Source: Phycisphaerae bacterium
GTDB lineage: Bacteria > Planctomycetota > Phycisphaerae > Phycisphaerales > SM1A02
Assembly (NCBI GenBank): GCA_018665385.1
Contig: JABJDN010000048.1
Coordinates: 1-32,717, forward strand
DNA: 32,717 nt
Direction of reading: 5' to 3'
Shown: one piece after another, positions 24,148 to 32,691 of the stretch
Layout: every line of letters starts with the position of its first letter
How positions within the stretch are numbered: the stretch's first letter is position 1
The notes under the pieces: model-generated
Databases searched by the model: none
Told to the model about the DNA's origin: nothing
What the model saw: only the letters and a program-made list of their open reading frames with translations
Made by a program: the position numbers and the translations under genes

Positions 24148-24837
24148 ATGCAAATCAAACTTACCTTTCATGGCCAATCATGTTTTCAACTCGATGACGG
24201 TACGAATAGTCTTTTGATAGACCCCTTCTTCACAGACAATCCCGTAGCGAAAATCTCTGCCTCTGCTGTTGAATGCACGCACATCGCGATCACCCACGGT
24301 CATTTCGATCATTTTGCAGATTGCGAAGCTATAGCAAAAGCGAACAATGCCACTGTATTCGCTGCCTACGAGATATGTGAGTACCTTGGTGAACAAGGAC
24401 ATGATATATGTGAACCAGGAAACCCTGGCGGACGAATAGAAGCTTCATTTGGAGCGATTTCATTCACCCAAGCATTTCACTCCTCTAGCTACAAAGGGCG
24501 ATACATGGGCATGCCCTGTGGACTTATGATTGAATTTGGGGGCGCTATGCTCTACCACGCTGGCGATACTTCGCTGTTCTCAGATATGGAACTTCTCGGG
24601 CAAATGTACCAACCCGACATTGCAATGTTTCCCATCGGTGACCGATTTACAATGGGGCCAGAAATGGCCTCTGCTGCTGCTGAAATGATTGGCGCTGGCA
24701 CTTCCATACCGATGCATTACAACACATGGCCACCCATCGAAGTTGACGTCGCTCGATTTGCTCCAAGAGACATGGACGTCATGGTGATGGAACCCGGAGA
24801 CAGTGTCGATTTAACACCTGAAGATTCAGCCGAATGA
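24148..24837 (+). CDS. UPF0173 metal-dependent hydrolase (metallo-beta-lactamase fold)
   Basis: A 229-residue cytoplasmic hydrolase of the UPF0173 (YtkL-like) group. The N-terminus LTFHGQSCFQL and LLIDPFFTDNP are typical of the group. The metal site is THGHFDH near residue 50, and further ligands are in HAGDTSLFSDM and PMHYNTWP. YMGMPCGLMIEFGGAMLYHAGD is also a family hallmark. The natural substrate of this family is not established. It overlaps the adenine deaminase start by ATGA, so the two are probably expressed together, but the biochemical link is unknown. Confidence 0.87.
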   Translation: MQIKLTFHGQSCFQLDDGTNSLLIDPFFTDNPVAKISASAVECTHIAITHGHFDHFADCEAIAKANNATVFAAYEICEYLGEQGHDICEPGNPGGRIEASFGAISFTQAFHSSSYKGRYMGMPCGLMIEFGGAMLYHAGDTSLFSDMELLGQMYQPDIAMFPIGDRFTMGPEMASAAAEMIGAGTSIPMHYNTWPPIEVDVARFAPRDMDVMVMEPGDSVDLTPEDSAE

Positions 24838-26489
24838 CAACTGCAGACTTCATTCTCAGGGGTGGGCAAGTAATACATGTGCAATCACGCTCGATAGAGT
24901 GTGTTGATGTTTGCATTAAGGACGGAAAATTTATAGAAGGTGCTACAGATGCAAACGAAGTAATAGAACTTCATGGTTCGTTTGTAGCGCCGGGATTTAT
25001 CGATGCACACATGCATGTTGAATCCACAATGCTTCCACCTACTTCGTTTGCCACACTCGCCCTACCCCGCGGCACCACTTCGGCAATTTTTGACCCCCAC
25101 GAAATTGCAAATGTGCTGGGTATCACCGGAATACAACTCATCTTAGATGACGCCAAACATATCCCCTTCGATGCATTCTTCGCAGCGAGTTCTTGCGTAC
25201 CTGCATCACCGCTTGAAACAAGTGGAGCAACACTTTTAGCAGACGATTTAGAACCATTGTTTGAAGACGAAAGAGTAATTGCACTTGCAGAAATGATGAA
25301 TTACCCTGGGGTCATTCACGATGACCCAGAAGTACATAAAAAAATCAAAATGGGTTTACGCCACGGCAAAGTAGACGGACACTGTCCAGGTGTAACCGGT
25401 CAAGATTTACTGAAATATATTGCAGCGGGAATTTCGAGCGACCATGAAAGCACAACTGCCAAAGAAGCGCAAGAAAAACTTGACGCTGGAATGCAAATTT
25501 ATATTCGCGAAGGCAGTGCAGCAAAAAATTTAGAAGCACTGTTGCCCATCGTAACACCAGAAAATGCACACAAAATTTGTTTCTGCACTGACGATAGACA
25601 CCCTGCTGATTTAGTACGCGAAGGACATATCGACAATATCGTCCGCAAATCCATCGCCCTGGGGTTAGACCCCATCCTTGCAATCTGCATAGCGACAAAG
25701 CATGTTGCAGACCATTACGAACTTTCTTCAATTGGCGCGATTGAAGATGGCAAGTGGGCAAACTTTATTGTGTTCGACAATTTGCAAGCACCAAACCCAA
25801 AACAAACTTGGCATCACGGAAATCTTGTTGCCCAAGATGGAAAAACTATTACTCAATTTAAATCAGACACCGATTGGAGCATCGCTAAGAATAGCGTGCA
25901 TGTGCCGCCCACAATTACAATAAAATCCTTTGCTATCAATCCAACCAGCGAACTCATCCGAGTGATTGGTCTTATCCCAGGGCAACTATTTACTGAAGAA
26001 CTTCATCTTGCTATCACCGATGAAGACGTTCTTAAAATGGCTGTTATCGAACGCCATCACAACACAGGCAATATTGGGCTTGGATTCGTCAGAGGGTTTG
26101 CATTCAAGGGTGGTGCAATAGCTTCAACAGTAGGGCATGATGCGCACAACATCGCTGTTGTGGGTGATAACGATAAGGACATGTTCATCGCAATGCAAAC
26201 TCTACAGGCCACAGGAGGTGGCCAATGCGTTGTTGCAAATGGGAACGTTTTAGCGATACTGCCGTTACCCATTGCGGGCTTGATGTCAGATGCGCCACCT
26301 TCAGAAGTAATCAAACAACAATCACAAGTTCTAAAAGCCATTGCATCCCTTGGGTGCCCACTTGACGACCCATTTATGCCCCTCAGTTTTCTTCCACTAT
26401 CCGTCATCCCAAAGCTCAAACTCAGCGATTTAGGTCTTGTTGATGTTGATCTATTTGCTATTGTGCCACTTGAAGTATGCCCCACTTAA
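24834..26489 (+). CDS. ade: Adenine deaminase
   Basis: Converts adenine to hypoxanthine and ammonia in purine salvage. The 551-residue protein has the amidohydrolase metal motif FIDAHMHVESTM near residue 57, FDPHEIANVLG near residue 88, the catalytic-region KVDGHCPG and SSDHEST, and CFCTDDRHPADL. The C-terminal section GFAFKGGAIASTVGHDAHNIAVVGDNDKDM is specific to the Ade family. Length agrees with bacterial Ade (about 550-600). It begins within the ATGA overlap of the UPF0173 gene. A nucleoside transporter of the NHS type lies 4 kb downstream on the other strand, giving a loose purine theme. Confidence 0.93.
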   Translation: MTTADFILRGGQVIHVQSRSIECVDVCIKDGKFIEGATDANEVIELHGSFVAPGFIDAHMHVESTMLPPTSFATLALPRGTTSAIFDPHEIANVLGITGIQLILDDAKHIPFDAFFAASSCVPASPLETSGATLLADDLEPLFEDERVIALAEMMNYPGVIHDDPEVHKKIKMGLRHGKVDGHCPGVTGQDLLKYIAAGISSDHESTTAKEAQEKLDAGMQIYIREGSAAKNLEALLPIVTPENAHKICFCTDDRHPADLVREGHIDNIVRKSIALGLDPILAICIATKHVADHYELSSIGAIEDGKWANFIVFDNLQAPNPKQTWHHGNLVAQDGKTITQFKSDTDWSIAKNSVHVPPTITIKSFAINPTSELIRVIGLIPGQLFTEELHLAITDEDVLKMAVIERHHNTGNIGLGFVRGFAFKGGAIASTVGHDAHNIAVVGDNDKDMFIAMQTLQATGGGQCVVANGNVLAILPLPIAGLMSDAPPSEVIKQQSQVLKAIASLGCPLDDPFMPLSFLPLSVIPKLKLSDLGLVDVDLFAIVPLEVCPT

Positions 26490-26539
26490 AGTCTCATCTT
26501 CAACATGATTTTACACGCAAAAAATCACTAGCTCGCGTT

Positions 26540-26573
26540 GGTACTGTTGCCAATCTCTCTTGCAATTGGTACC
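26540..26573 (+). promoter_or_regulatory. Interrupted hairpin between ade and the ATP-grasp gene
   Basis: GGTAC (26540-26544) pairs with GTACC (26569-26573), and an inner TTGC (26547-26550) pairs with GCAA (26562-26565), in the 95-base gap after ade. There is no T-run after it, so a terminator is unlikely; a leader structure of the next gene is possible. The evidence is only the pairing. Confidence 0.25.
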
Positions 26574-26584
26574 GTTCTCTGTAG

Positions 26585-27466
26585 ATGGCTAAAAGAAACA
26601 AACTCCCCATGAAAATTGCACTTGTAAGTTGCGACGAATTGCCTGGTTGGGAAATTGACGACCAACCACTAATAAGTGCACTAGAAGCGAGGGGTGCAAC
26701 TGTGCACCGCCCATCTTGGACATCAGATGTTGACTGGAATCAATTTGACCTCTCTGTCATACGCACAACATGGGATTACCATTCAAGAAAAGATACATTT
26801 GTAGCGTGGTGCAAAACTGTTCCAAGACTTTTAAACGACGCGTCAATTGTTGAATGGAACACACACAAATCGTATTTGCGGGAACTCGAACAACACGGTG
26901 TTGCCATTGCTCCTACCGTCTGGATTGAAGCGGGCAAAAAAGTTTGCATACAGAAAAGCATGCAAACGCTTGGAATAACGAAGGGCTTTATAAAACCACA
27001 AGTGGGCGCCTGTGCTTCTGACACTCTTCGGTTTACTGGAGAAGAGTACCAAAAAGCCCAACGCTTCTTAGAGTCTAATAGTCACCAAGACATGATGGTA
27101 CAACCATATTTAGAAGCGGTAGAAACAGAAGGTGAACTCAGCGCTATTTTTATTGGCGATCAATTCACACATGGAGTTCAAAAAATTCCAGTCCCTGGAG
27201 ATTACCGTGTGCAAGATGATTTTGGAGCGAGCGATGTACCGTTCGAATTTTCTAACGATGAGATTCAAATGATGAAACAAGTTTTGCGTTTCGTACCGAA
27301 TCATGAAGCACTGCTCTATTCTCGGTTTGATTATCTTCGTGATGCGAATGGCGATTTACTCCTCAACGAGCTTGAATTAGTAGAGCCTTCGCTTTTCTTT
27401 AGACATTGTTCATATTCAGCTGTATTGCTTGCAGATGCCATCCTCAAAAGGGCTATGATGTCATGA
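26585..27466 (+). CDS. ATP-grasp domain protein (RimK/glutathione-synthetase-like)
   Basis: A 293-residue cytoplasmic protein of the ATP-grasp fold, a family that joins a carboxylate to an amine or thiol with ATP through an acyl-phosphate. The start MKIALVSCDELPGWEIDDQPLISALEARGATV resembles the pre-grasp domain of such enzymes. GFIKPQVGACASDTLRF looks like the ATP-binding strand and loop. MVQPYLEAVETEGELSAIFIGDQFTHGVQKIP and LLYSRFDYLRDANGDLLLNELELVEPSLFF match the central and metal-binding segments of the related glutathione-synthetase-like proteins. The substrate is unknown. ATG codons at 26585 and 26609 are in frame; the first is taken but no SD is clear. The next gene begins at the base after its stop, so it belongs with the FGE-like and Gfo/Idh genes. 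Confidence 0.7.
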   Translation: MAKRNKLPMKIALVSCDELPGWEIDDQPLISALEARGATVHRPSWTSDVDWNQFDLSVIRTTWDYHSRKDTFVAWCKTVPRLLNDASIVEWNTHKSYLRELEQHGVAIAPTVWIEAGKKVCIQKSMQTLGITKGFIKPQVGACASDTLRFTGEEYQKAQRFLESNSHQDMMVQPYLEAVETEGELSAIFIGDQFTHGVQKIPVPGDYRVQDDFGASDVPFEFSNDEIQMMKQVLRFVPNHEALLYSRFDYLRDANGDLLLNELELVEPSLFFRHCSYSAVLLADAILKRAMMS

Positions 27467-28192
27467 ATGAAAAAAGTACTCTTACTTTTAATTGCCATCG
27501 TTTTCGTTGGCTGTAGTTCGGCTGACGAACAACCTGCTGCCCAAGCTAGAGAACTTACAGTGGATGGATATACATTTAAAATGATGCCAGTATCGTCTGG
27601 TAACGGCAATTTCTTGATTTCACGAACCGAAGTGCCTTGGGATGTGTATGACTCCTTCGTGCAGTTTATAAATAGTACAGAGAATCAATACGCGGTCGAT
27701 GCAGTCACAGGACCAACACCTGCATACGCAACAGTCGATCGTGGCTTTGGCAGAGGTGGCTATCCAGCAATCTCGATGTCAGCAAAGGCAGCAGACTCTT
27801 TTTGCAGTTGGTTATCATCAAAAACAGAAACCACTTTTACAATTCCTACAATTGAACAATGGAACTTAGCAAATGTAGGTGGTGGTGGCGCCTGGCATAA
27901 ATGGAATGCTGATAAAACTACGCATCCGATAGCAACAACTGAGCCGAACACGCTTGGTGTGTACGACATGCGAGGGAATGTTGGCGAATGGGTTTCCACT
28001 CCAGAAGGACCTAGAGTCATCGGTGGAAGTTTTAGAACACCAGCAGAAGAATTAGGCCCAAAATCACTTTTAACCAGAGATAAAAGTTGGAACACAACTG
28101 ACCCTCAATTACCTAGAAGCCCATGGTGGCTCGCAGATGCAGACTATGTCGGCTTGCGAGTTGTCATCAACGAAGGAAATAGCAATGAATGA
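27467..28192 (+). CDS. Lipoprotein with formylglycine-generating-enzyme (FGE-sulfatase) fold, non-catalytic
   Basis: A 241-residue predicted lipoprotein (signal MKKVLLLLIAIVFVGC, C16). The body follows the FGE-sulfatase/SUMF1 fold: ISRTEVPWDVYDSFVQFI, YPAISMSAKAADSFCSWLSSKT, FTIPTIEQWNLANVGGG, NTLGVYDMRGNVGEWVSTPEG and a GLRVV ending. Genuine FGE uses a pair of C-terminal cysteines before the final GxR segment. Here that stretch (GGSFRTPAEELGPKSLLTRDKSWNTTDPQLPRSPWW) has no cysteine, so oxidation of a sulfatase cysteine is not expected; it may be a binding domain. It starts directly after the ATP-grasp stop and overlaps the Gfo/Idh gene by 8 bases. No sulfatase gene is in the window. The function is unknown. 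Confidence 0.75.
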   Translation: MKKVLLLLIAIVFVGCSSADEQPAAQARELTVDGYTFKMMPVSSGNGNFLISRTEVPWDVYDSFVQFINSTENQYAVDAVTGPTPAYATVDRGFGRGGYPAISMSAKAADSFCSWLSSKTETTFTIPTIEQWNLANVGGGGAWHKWNADKTTHPIATTEPNTLGVYDMRGNVGEWVSTPEGPRVIGGSFRTPAEELGPKSLLTRDKSWNTTDPQLPRSPWWLADADYVGLRVVINEGNSNE

Positions 28193-29462
28193 AGTAACAC
28201 GAAGAGAATTTGTAAAAGCAGCAAGCGCAGTAACAGCTGTGGGCGCGACAACATTACCAGCGTGGGCGGTTCAAGAAAATAGAGACCCCATTAAGATTGG
28301 CTTCATCGGTTGCGGTGGGCGTGGAACAGGTGCTGCAAACCAAGCATTGAACGCAAACGAAAACGCAGTAATCTGGGCGATGGGCGATGCCTTTGAAGAC
28401 CGCCTAACAAGTAGTCAAAAAGCTCTTCTTGACGAGCAAGGCAGTCGAGCAGAAGTCCCAAAAGAACGCCAATTCGTTGGCTTCGATGCATACCAAAAAG
28501 TTATTGACTCTGGTGTTGATATGGTCATCCTTACAACTCCCCCTCACTTTAGACCCGCGCACATTGCTGCAGCAGTCAAAGCGAAGAAACATGTCTTCTG
28601 CGAAAAACCGATGGCTGTTGATGGAAGTGGTGTCCGCAGCGTTATGGAATCTACAAAACTTGCAAAGGAAAACGGTACGAACCTCATGTCTGGTTTCTGC
28701 TGGCGATACAACTTACCGATTCGCGCAGCATTCAAACAACTACATAACGGCGCAATCGGCGATGTACGTTCGTACTTCGCTACATACTATTCAGCTCCAC
28801 TATGGACAAAGCCTCGTAAAGAAAATTGGAGCGACGTTGAATGGCAAATGCGGAACTGGGTACACTTCGACTGGCTATCAGGCGATCACATTGTGGAACA
28901 AGCCTGCCACTCGGTTGACAAAATTAATTGGGCATTCCAAAACGAAACACCAATAAGCGCAACCGCAGTCGGCGGTCGTGAAATGCATGAAAGATTAGAA
29001 ACAGGAAACGTATTTGACCACTTTGGAGTTGTTTACGAATACTCAGATGGCAGACGAGCACACTTGCACTGCAGACAAATGCCATTTAGTTACAACGACA
29101 ATAACGATTACATAACCGGTGCAACAGGCACATGCACCATGAACGGTTGGTCAGGCGCTCCTACATTCACTGGTTCTTCTGACTTTACATACATTGGCCA
29201 ATCACCAAACATGTATCAGGTGGAGCACAACGAACTGCAAGAAGCTATTCGCGGTGATCGGCCCACTGTAAACGATGGCGATTTCATGGCGCAATCAACA
29301 ATGATGGCAATCATGGGACGCGAAGCTGCGTACACTGGCCAGAAAGTTTCATTCAACGATGCACTCAACGCAACAACAGTTCTTGGTCCAAAAGAATATG
29401 CGTTTGCAGATTTTGAACTTCCTGCAGTAGCGCAACCTGGTGCAACGAAACTGAATCGATAA
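28185..29462 (+). CDS. Tat-exported Gfo/Idh/MocA-family oxidoreductase
   Basis: A 425-residue NAD(P)-dependent oxidoreductase of a family acting on sugars and cyclitols. A twin-arginine signal is present (TRREFVKAASAVTAVGATTLPAWA). It is followed by the Rossmann motif IGFIGCGGRGTGAANQA, the family EKP motif (KKHVFCEKPMAVDGSGV) and a catalytic-domain segment (WVHFDWLSGDHIVEQACHSVDKINWAF). Tat-exported forms are common in planctomycetes and are thought to fold with bound cofactor. The start at 28185 is chosen because it has AAGGAA just upstream and gives the normal Tat signal; the longer frame from 28137 has no signal. It ends the operon of the ATP-grasp and FGE-like genes and is followed by a strong terminator. 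The substrate is unknown. Confidence 0.88.
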   Translation: MNEVTRREFVKAASAVTAVGATTLPAWAVQENRDPIKIGFIGCGGRGTGAANQALNANENAVIWAMGDAFEDRLTSSQKALLDEQGSRAEVPKERQFVGFDAYQKVIDSGVDMVILTTPPHFRPAHIAAAVKAKKHVFCEKPMAVDGSGVRSVMESTKLAKENGTNLMSGFCWRYNLPIRAAFKQLHNGAIGDVRSYFATYYSAPLWTKPRKENWSDVEWQMRNWVHFDWLSGDHIVEQACHSVDKINWAFQNETPISATAVGGREMHERLETGNVFDHFGVVYEYSDGRRAHLHCRQMPFSYNDNNDYITGATGTCTMNGWSGAPTFTGSSDFTYIGQSPNMYQVEHNELQEAIRGDRPTVNDGDFMAQSTMMAIMGREAAYTGQKVSFNDALNATTVLGPKEYAFADFELPAVAQPGATKLNR

Positions 29463-29487
29463 GCTACTCTATTTCGAGCAAAAAACG

Positions 29488-29515
29488 AACAGGTGCTTTC
29501 TAAGCACCTGTTTTT
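29488..29515. terminator. Bidirectional intrinsic terminator between the Gfo/Idh and transporter genes
   Basis: AACAGGTGCTT (29488-29498) and AAGCACCTGTT (29502-29512) form a perfect 11-bp stem with a TCT loop, with T-runs on both sides (29511-29515 on plus; A-run at 29481-29485 read as T on minus). It serves both converging transcripts. The TAG stop of the minus-strand transporter (29500-29502) falls at the loop. Confidence 0.88.
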
Positions 29516-30840
29516 GTTTTGTTCGGATACAGAAACAAAAAGAGAACAAGGCAAATGACGGCGCCCCACATAGGCCAACCAAAGAGTTGCTCATACTGCA
29601 TTGTGCCATCTACTGTTGCAAGTCCAGCAACTTGGCCAGCAATCAAACTTCCAACAACGATTCCGATACCAATAATGACAAGGTTAAACAAGTTTTGACC
29701 ACTTGCTTTCACATCAGGTGTCATTTCTTCATCCACAACCATAAACGCTACAAAGATAAAGCAACCGAAGCAGAGGCCGTGAAGCAAAATGCCTGCGATT
29801 ACCATTCCTAATTGCGCGTCTGTTGAAGTGCCTACTACAGTACCAACAGTTGAGAATAAGAAGAAGCGAATCGCATATGCAGCAAGACCAATTGAAAGAA
29901 GTGCCTTGCGGCTGAATTTCACTGCCAGAATTGGCATGAATGCAAGGACTGCTATTTCAGACATTTGCCCCAATGTCATTAAACCCCCACCGCCAACACC
30001 AAAGATGCTGTTAAACCACGCTGCGAGACTATCGCCTGCACCTGCTTGTACTTGTTGTACAAACGGGGCAGTATGTACAAAATAAAACTGATGAATACAA
30101 CTTACAGGCACTGCTAAAAGGAACAGGGTAACAAGCGGCTGCATACGGATCTCTGAAATTGCTTTCTTCGTTGCGTTTGTTTTTTCTGTCTTATTAGGAG
30201 GTGTCGCTGGCAATGTAAAGCAATACAGACCCATGACAATTCCAAGAACTGCGCTCAGTTTAAATGCCATGACAATTCCAGCATTCTGTGTTGCGATTAC
30301 TGCAGTTTTTGCTTCAGCTAATGCTTCTCCAGTAAGAGCGGGATCAATTGCAGGCGTATAGGAATGCAATAGGAATTGCCCAATACCGATGCCAACTGCA
30401 ATCCATCCAACAGTTCCCCACAAACGTATTTTTCCAAAATCGCGGTCCCTATTAGGAAGATGATGGAATGAAAGTGAATTTGTAAGTGCAAGCGTGGGAG
30501 CGTAAATCAGTGAATAGATTAATGAGAACACCAGAAAGAGGGCATAACTATCCATCCATGAGAGTTGCCAAATTAAAATGCCACCAAGGATGTGGCAGAT
30601 ACCCAAAAACTTTTCTGTGTTGATATACCGGTCAGCAAGTTGTCCTGCGATAAATGGCCCAAGAATTGCGCCAATGCCACCAACCATAAAAATCTCGCCA
30701 ATTCGAGCACCTTCAAATCCTAGGTGGCCCGACAAATAGTTCCATAACAAAGGAAGCCAAGCTCCCCAAATTGCGTATTGCAAAAACATCATGACTGAAA
30801 GTCGTGGTAACAAGAACGCTGATTTAGTTTGGTTGTCCAT
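29500..30840 (-). CDS. MFS nucleoside:H+ symporter-like transporter
   Basis: A 446-residue inner-membrane permease with about twelve predicted helices. The N-terminus RLSVMMFLQYAIWGAWLPLLWNYLSG and ARIGEIFMVGGIGAILGPFIAGQLADRYINTEKFLG, with LTNSLSFHHLPNRDRDFGKIRLWGTVGWIAVGIGIG, match the nucleoside:H+ symporter group (NupG/XapB-like), as widely found in planctomycetes. The likely role is uptake of nucleosides or a related solute by proton symport. It lies 39 bases after the helicase gene on the same strand and may be read from its transcript. Adenine deaminase in the window is compatible with purine salvage, but the substrate is not established. Confidence 0.78.
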   Translation of the reverse strand: MDNQTKSAFLLPRLSVMMFLQYAIWGAWLPLLWNYLSGHLGFEGARIGEIFMVGGIGAILGPFIAGQLADRYINTEKFLGICHILGGILIWQLSWMDSYALFLVFSLIYSLIYAPTLALTNSLSFHHLPNRDRDFGKIRLWGTVGWIAVGIGIGQFLLHSYTPAIDPALTGEALAEAKTAVIATQNAGIVMAFKLSAVLGIVMGLYCFTLPATPPNKTEKTNATKKAISEIRMQPLVTLFLLAVPVSCIHQFYFVHTAPFVQQVQAGAGDSLAAWFNSIFGVGGGGLMTLGQMSEIAVLAFMPILAVKFSRKALLSIGLAAYAIRFFLFSTVGTVVGTSTDAQLGMVIAGILLHGLCFGCFIFVAFMVVDEEMTPDVKASGQNLFNLVIIGIGIVVGSLIAGQVAGLATVDGTMQYEQLFGWPMWGAVICLVLFLFLYPNKTKTGA

Positions 30841-30879
30841 GATCCTATTGTAATCACAGACAGCTCTTCCCGTATAGCC

Positions 30880-32691
30880 TTACCGTGACTTATTAAAACT
30901 CCGCTTGCGATTACCACCCTTGCCTTTTGATTTCCCTTTTGAGAATTTAGGGCGCGAAGCAGTATTCTTGACAACAGAAATAGCTAACTTCTGTCCGCCA
31001 ACTGTAGTATTCTTTAAGTCATTGAAAATCTCTTTTGGCATTCCAAAAGGCAACTCAATGAAACTAAATTGGTCATGTAACTCTATACGTCCAATCTCTT
31101 TATCCGATAATCCAGCAACACTCGAAACAGCACCAACAATGTTCGCTGGCTTTGCTCCATGAGCCTTACCAACAGAAATGTGGTAGCGCTCCATACCTTG
31201 CGTCACTGGTTCGCTGCTCTTATTGCGATCTTTACGCTCACCACGTTCGCCCCGGTCGCCCCGGTCACGTCGTTCACGCTTCTCACCTCGATCTCGGCGG
31301 TCACCGCGATTACCACGATCACCACGGTCACCACGGTCAAATTGTTCGAATTTTACTTTTTCATCTGCTCGTAGAACGAGAGGCGAATCACCTTGCGCCA
31401 TAGTTGCAAGCGCGACAGCAATTTCAATTGCAGAAACATCGTGCTCGATTGCGTACGACTCTACTAGTTCGGCGAAAATTTTATTGTCTTCGCCATTGGC
31501 AAGAACATCTGTAATTTTTTGCTTGAATTTATCGACTCTGCGTTCATTCACATGCGCGTGACTTGGTAAATCCATCCGTTCGATTTTTTGACGTGTTGCT
31601 TTTTCAATGGAACGAAGCATACGCTTTTCACGTGGGGAGATGAATAGAATCGCATCTCCTTCTCTACCAGCCCTTGCAGTTCGGCCAATACGGTGAACAT
31701 ATGATTCTGTATCGTGCGGCACATCGTAGTTAATAACGTGACTAATTCGTGGAACATCAAGTCCCCGAGCAGCAACATCCGTTGCAATCAGTATGTCAAG
31801 TTTTGCAGATTTTAATTTGTTCACAGTAGTTTCACGTAAAGATTGAGGCATATCACCATTCAATGCTTCTGCTGCAAAACCTCGCGCTGCGAGTTTATCC
31901 GCAAGCGCAGTGGTCATCATTTTTGTTCTTGCAAAAATGATTATGCCATCTGTATCTTCAACTTCAAGAATACGCGTCAGGGCATCGAGTTTGTGCATGC
32001 CACTTACCATCCAGTAACGCTGGCGCACAGTTGAAACTGTTGCGCTTTTGTCTTGAATTTGAATAACAGCAGGATCTTTCAAATATTGTTTCGCAATTTT
32101 TGCTATTTGCTTTGGCATAGTTGCAGAGAACAACGCAGTTTGATGTTCGGTCGGAATTTGTTCTAGTACCCATTCCACGTCGTCAATGAAACCCATGCGA
32201 AGCATTTCGTCAGCTTCGTCAAGCACAAGGCATTGCAAGTTATCTAAATTGATACTACCTTTACGCATGTGGTCCATAACGCGACCCGGGGTTCCAACAA
32301 CTACATGTACGCCTCTGTCGAGAGCTCTAAACTGGACACGGTAATCTTGACCGCCGTAAATTGGAACAATATGAAAACCATTCATTTTCCCAGCGTATTT
32401 TTGAAACGCTTCAGAAACCTGAATAGCCAATTCGCGTGTAGGTGCAAGCACAAGAATTTGAGGACTTCGCTTCTTCAAATCAATATTTGAAAGCAACGGA
32501 AGTGCAAAAGCAGCTGTCTTGCCAGATCCTGTTTGTGCCTGTCCAAGAATATCCCTACCCTCAAGAAGTGGAGGTATGGCTTCCGCTTGAATTGGTGAAG
32601 GTGATTCATACCCTAGCTCGGTTACTGTTTGAAGTAACGCGTTATCAAGCCCAAATGAATCGAAAGTAATAGTTTGTGTATCTGATGACAT
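30880..32691 (-). CDS. deaD: DEAD-box ATP-dependent RNA helicase, DeaD/CsdA type
   Basis: A 603-residue RNA helicase for ribosome assembly, mRNA unwinding or cold adaptation. Motifs in order are AQTGSGKT (52-59), APTRELA, GTPGRVMDH, LDEADEM (DEAD at 158-161), SATMP, IIFARTKM, TDVAARGLDVPR and HRIGRTARAGR; all core motifs are intact. A low-complexity linker of Arg/Gly/Asp/Glu (about residues 450-495, for example DRGDRGDRGNRGDRR) follows. Next is a DbpA-type RNA-binding domain (GMERYHISVGKAHGAKPANIVGAVSSVAGLSDKEIGRIELHDQFSFIELPFGM) and a basic Ser/Lys/Gly tail. The layout matches DeaD/CsdA more than RhlE. The start at 32691 has AAAGG seven bases upstream. Confidence 0.93.
   Translation of the reverse strand: MSSDTQTITFDSFGLDNALLQTVTELGYESPSPIQAEAIPPLLEGRDILGQAQTGSGKTAAFALPLLSNIDLKKRSPQILVLAPTRELAIQVSEAFQKYAGKMNGFHIVPIYGGQDYRVQFRALDRGVHVVVGTPGRVMDHMRKGSINLDNLQCLVLDEADEMLRMGFIDDVEWVLEQIPTEHQTALFSATMPKQIAKIAKQYLKDPAVIQIQDKSATVSTVRQRYWMVSGMHKLDALTRILEVEDTDGIIIFARTKMMTTALADKLAARGFAAEALNGDMPQSLRETTVNKLKSAKLDILIATDVAARGLDVPRISHVINYDVPHDTESYVHRIGRTARAGREGDAILFISPREKRMLRSIEKATRQKIERMDLPSHAHVNERRVDKFKQKITDVLANGEDNKIFAELVESYAIEHDVSAIEIAVALATMAQGDSPLVLRADEKVKFEQFDRGDRGDRGNRGDRRDRGEKRERRDRGDRGERGERKDRNKSSEPVTQGMERYHISVGKAHGAKPANIVGAVSSVAGLSDKEIGRIELHDQFSFIELPFGMPKEIFNDLKNTTVGGQKLAISVVKNTASRPKFSKGKSKGKGGNRKRSFNKSR

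Noticed and set aside
26057-26485. 142-codon minus-strand frame at the 3' end of ade
   Set aside because: Antisense to the conserved C-terminal domain of adenine deaminase; composition typical of a shadow frame.
26531-26580. Possible terminator after ade
   Set aside because: The hairpin at 26540-26573 has no T-run after it and the stem is interrupted, so it was kept only as a low-confidence regulatory structure.
31152-31561. Plus-strand frames rich in RSPRSPR repeats
   Set aside because: They are the reverse reading of the RGD-repeat linker of the helicase, not a separate gene.
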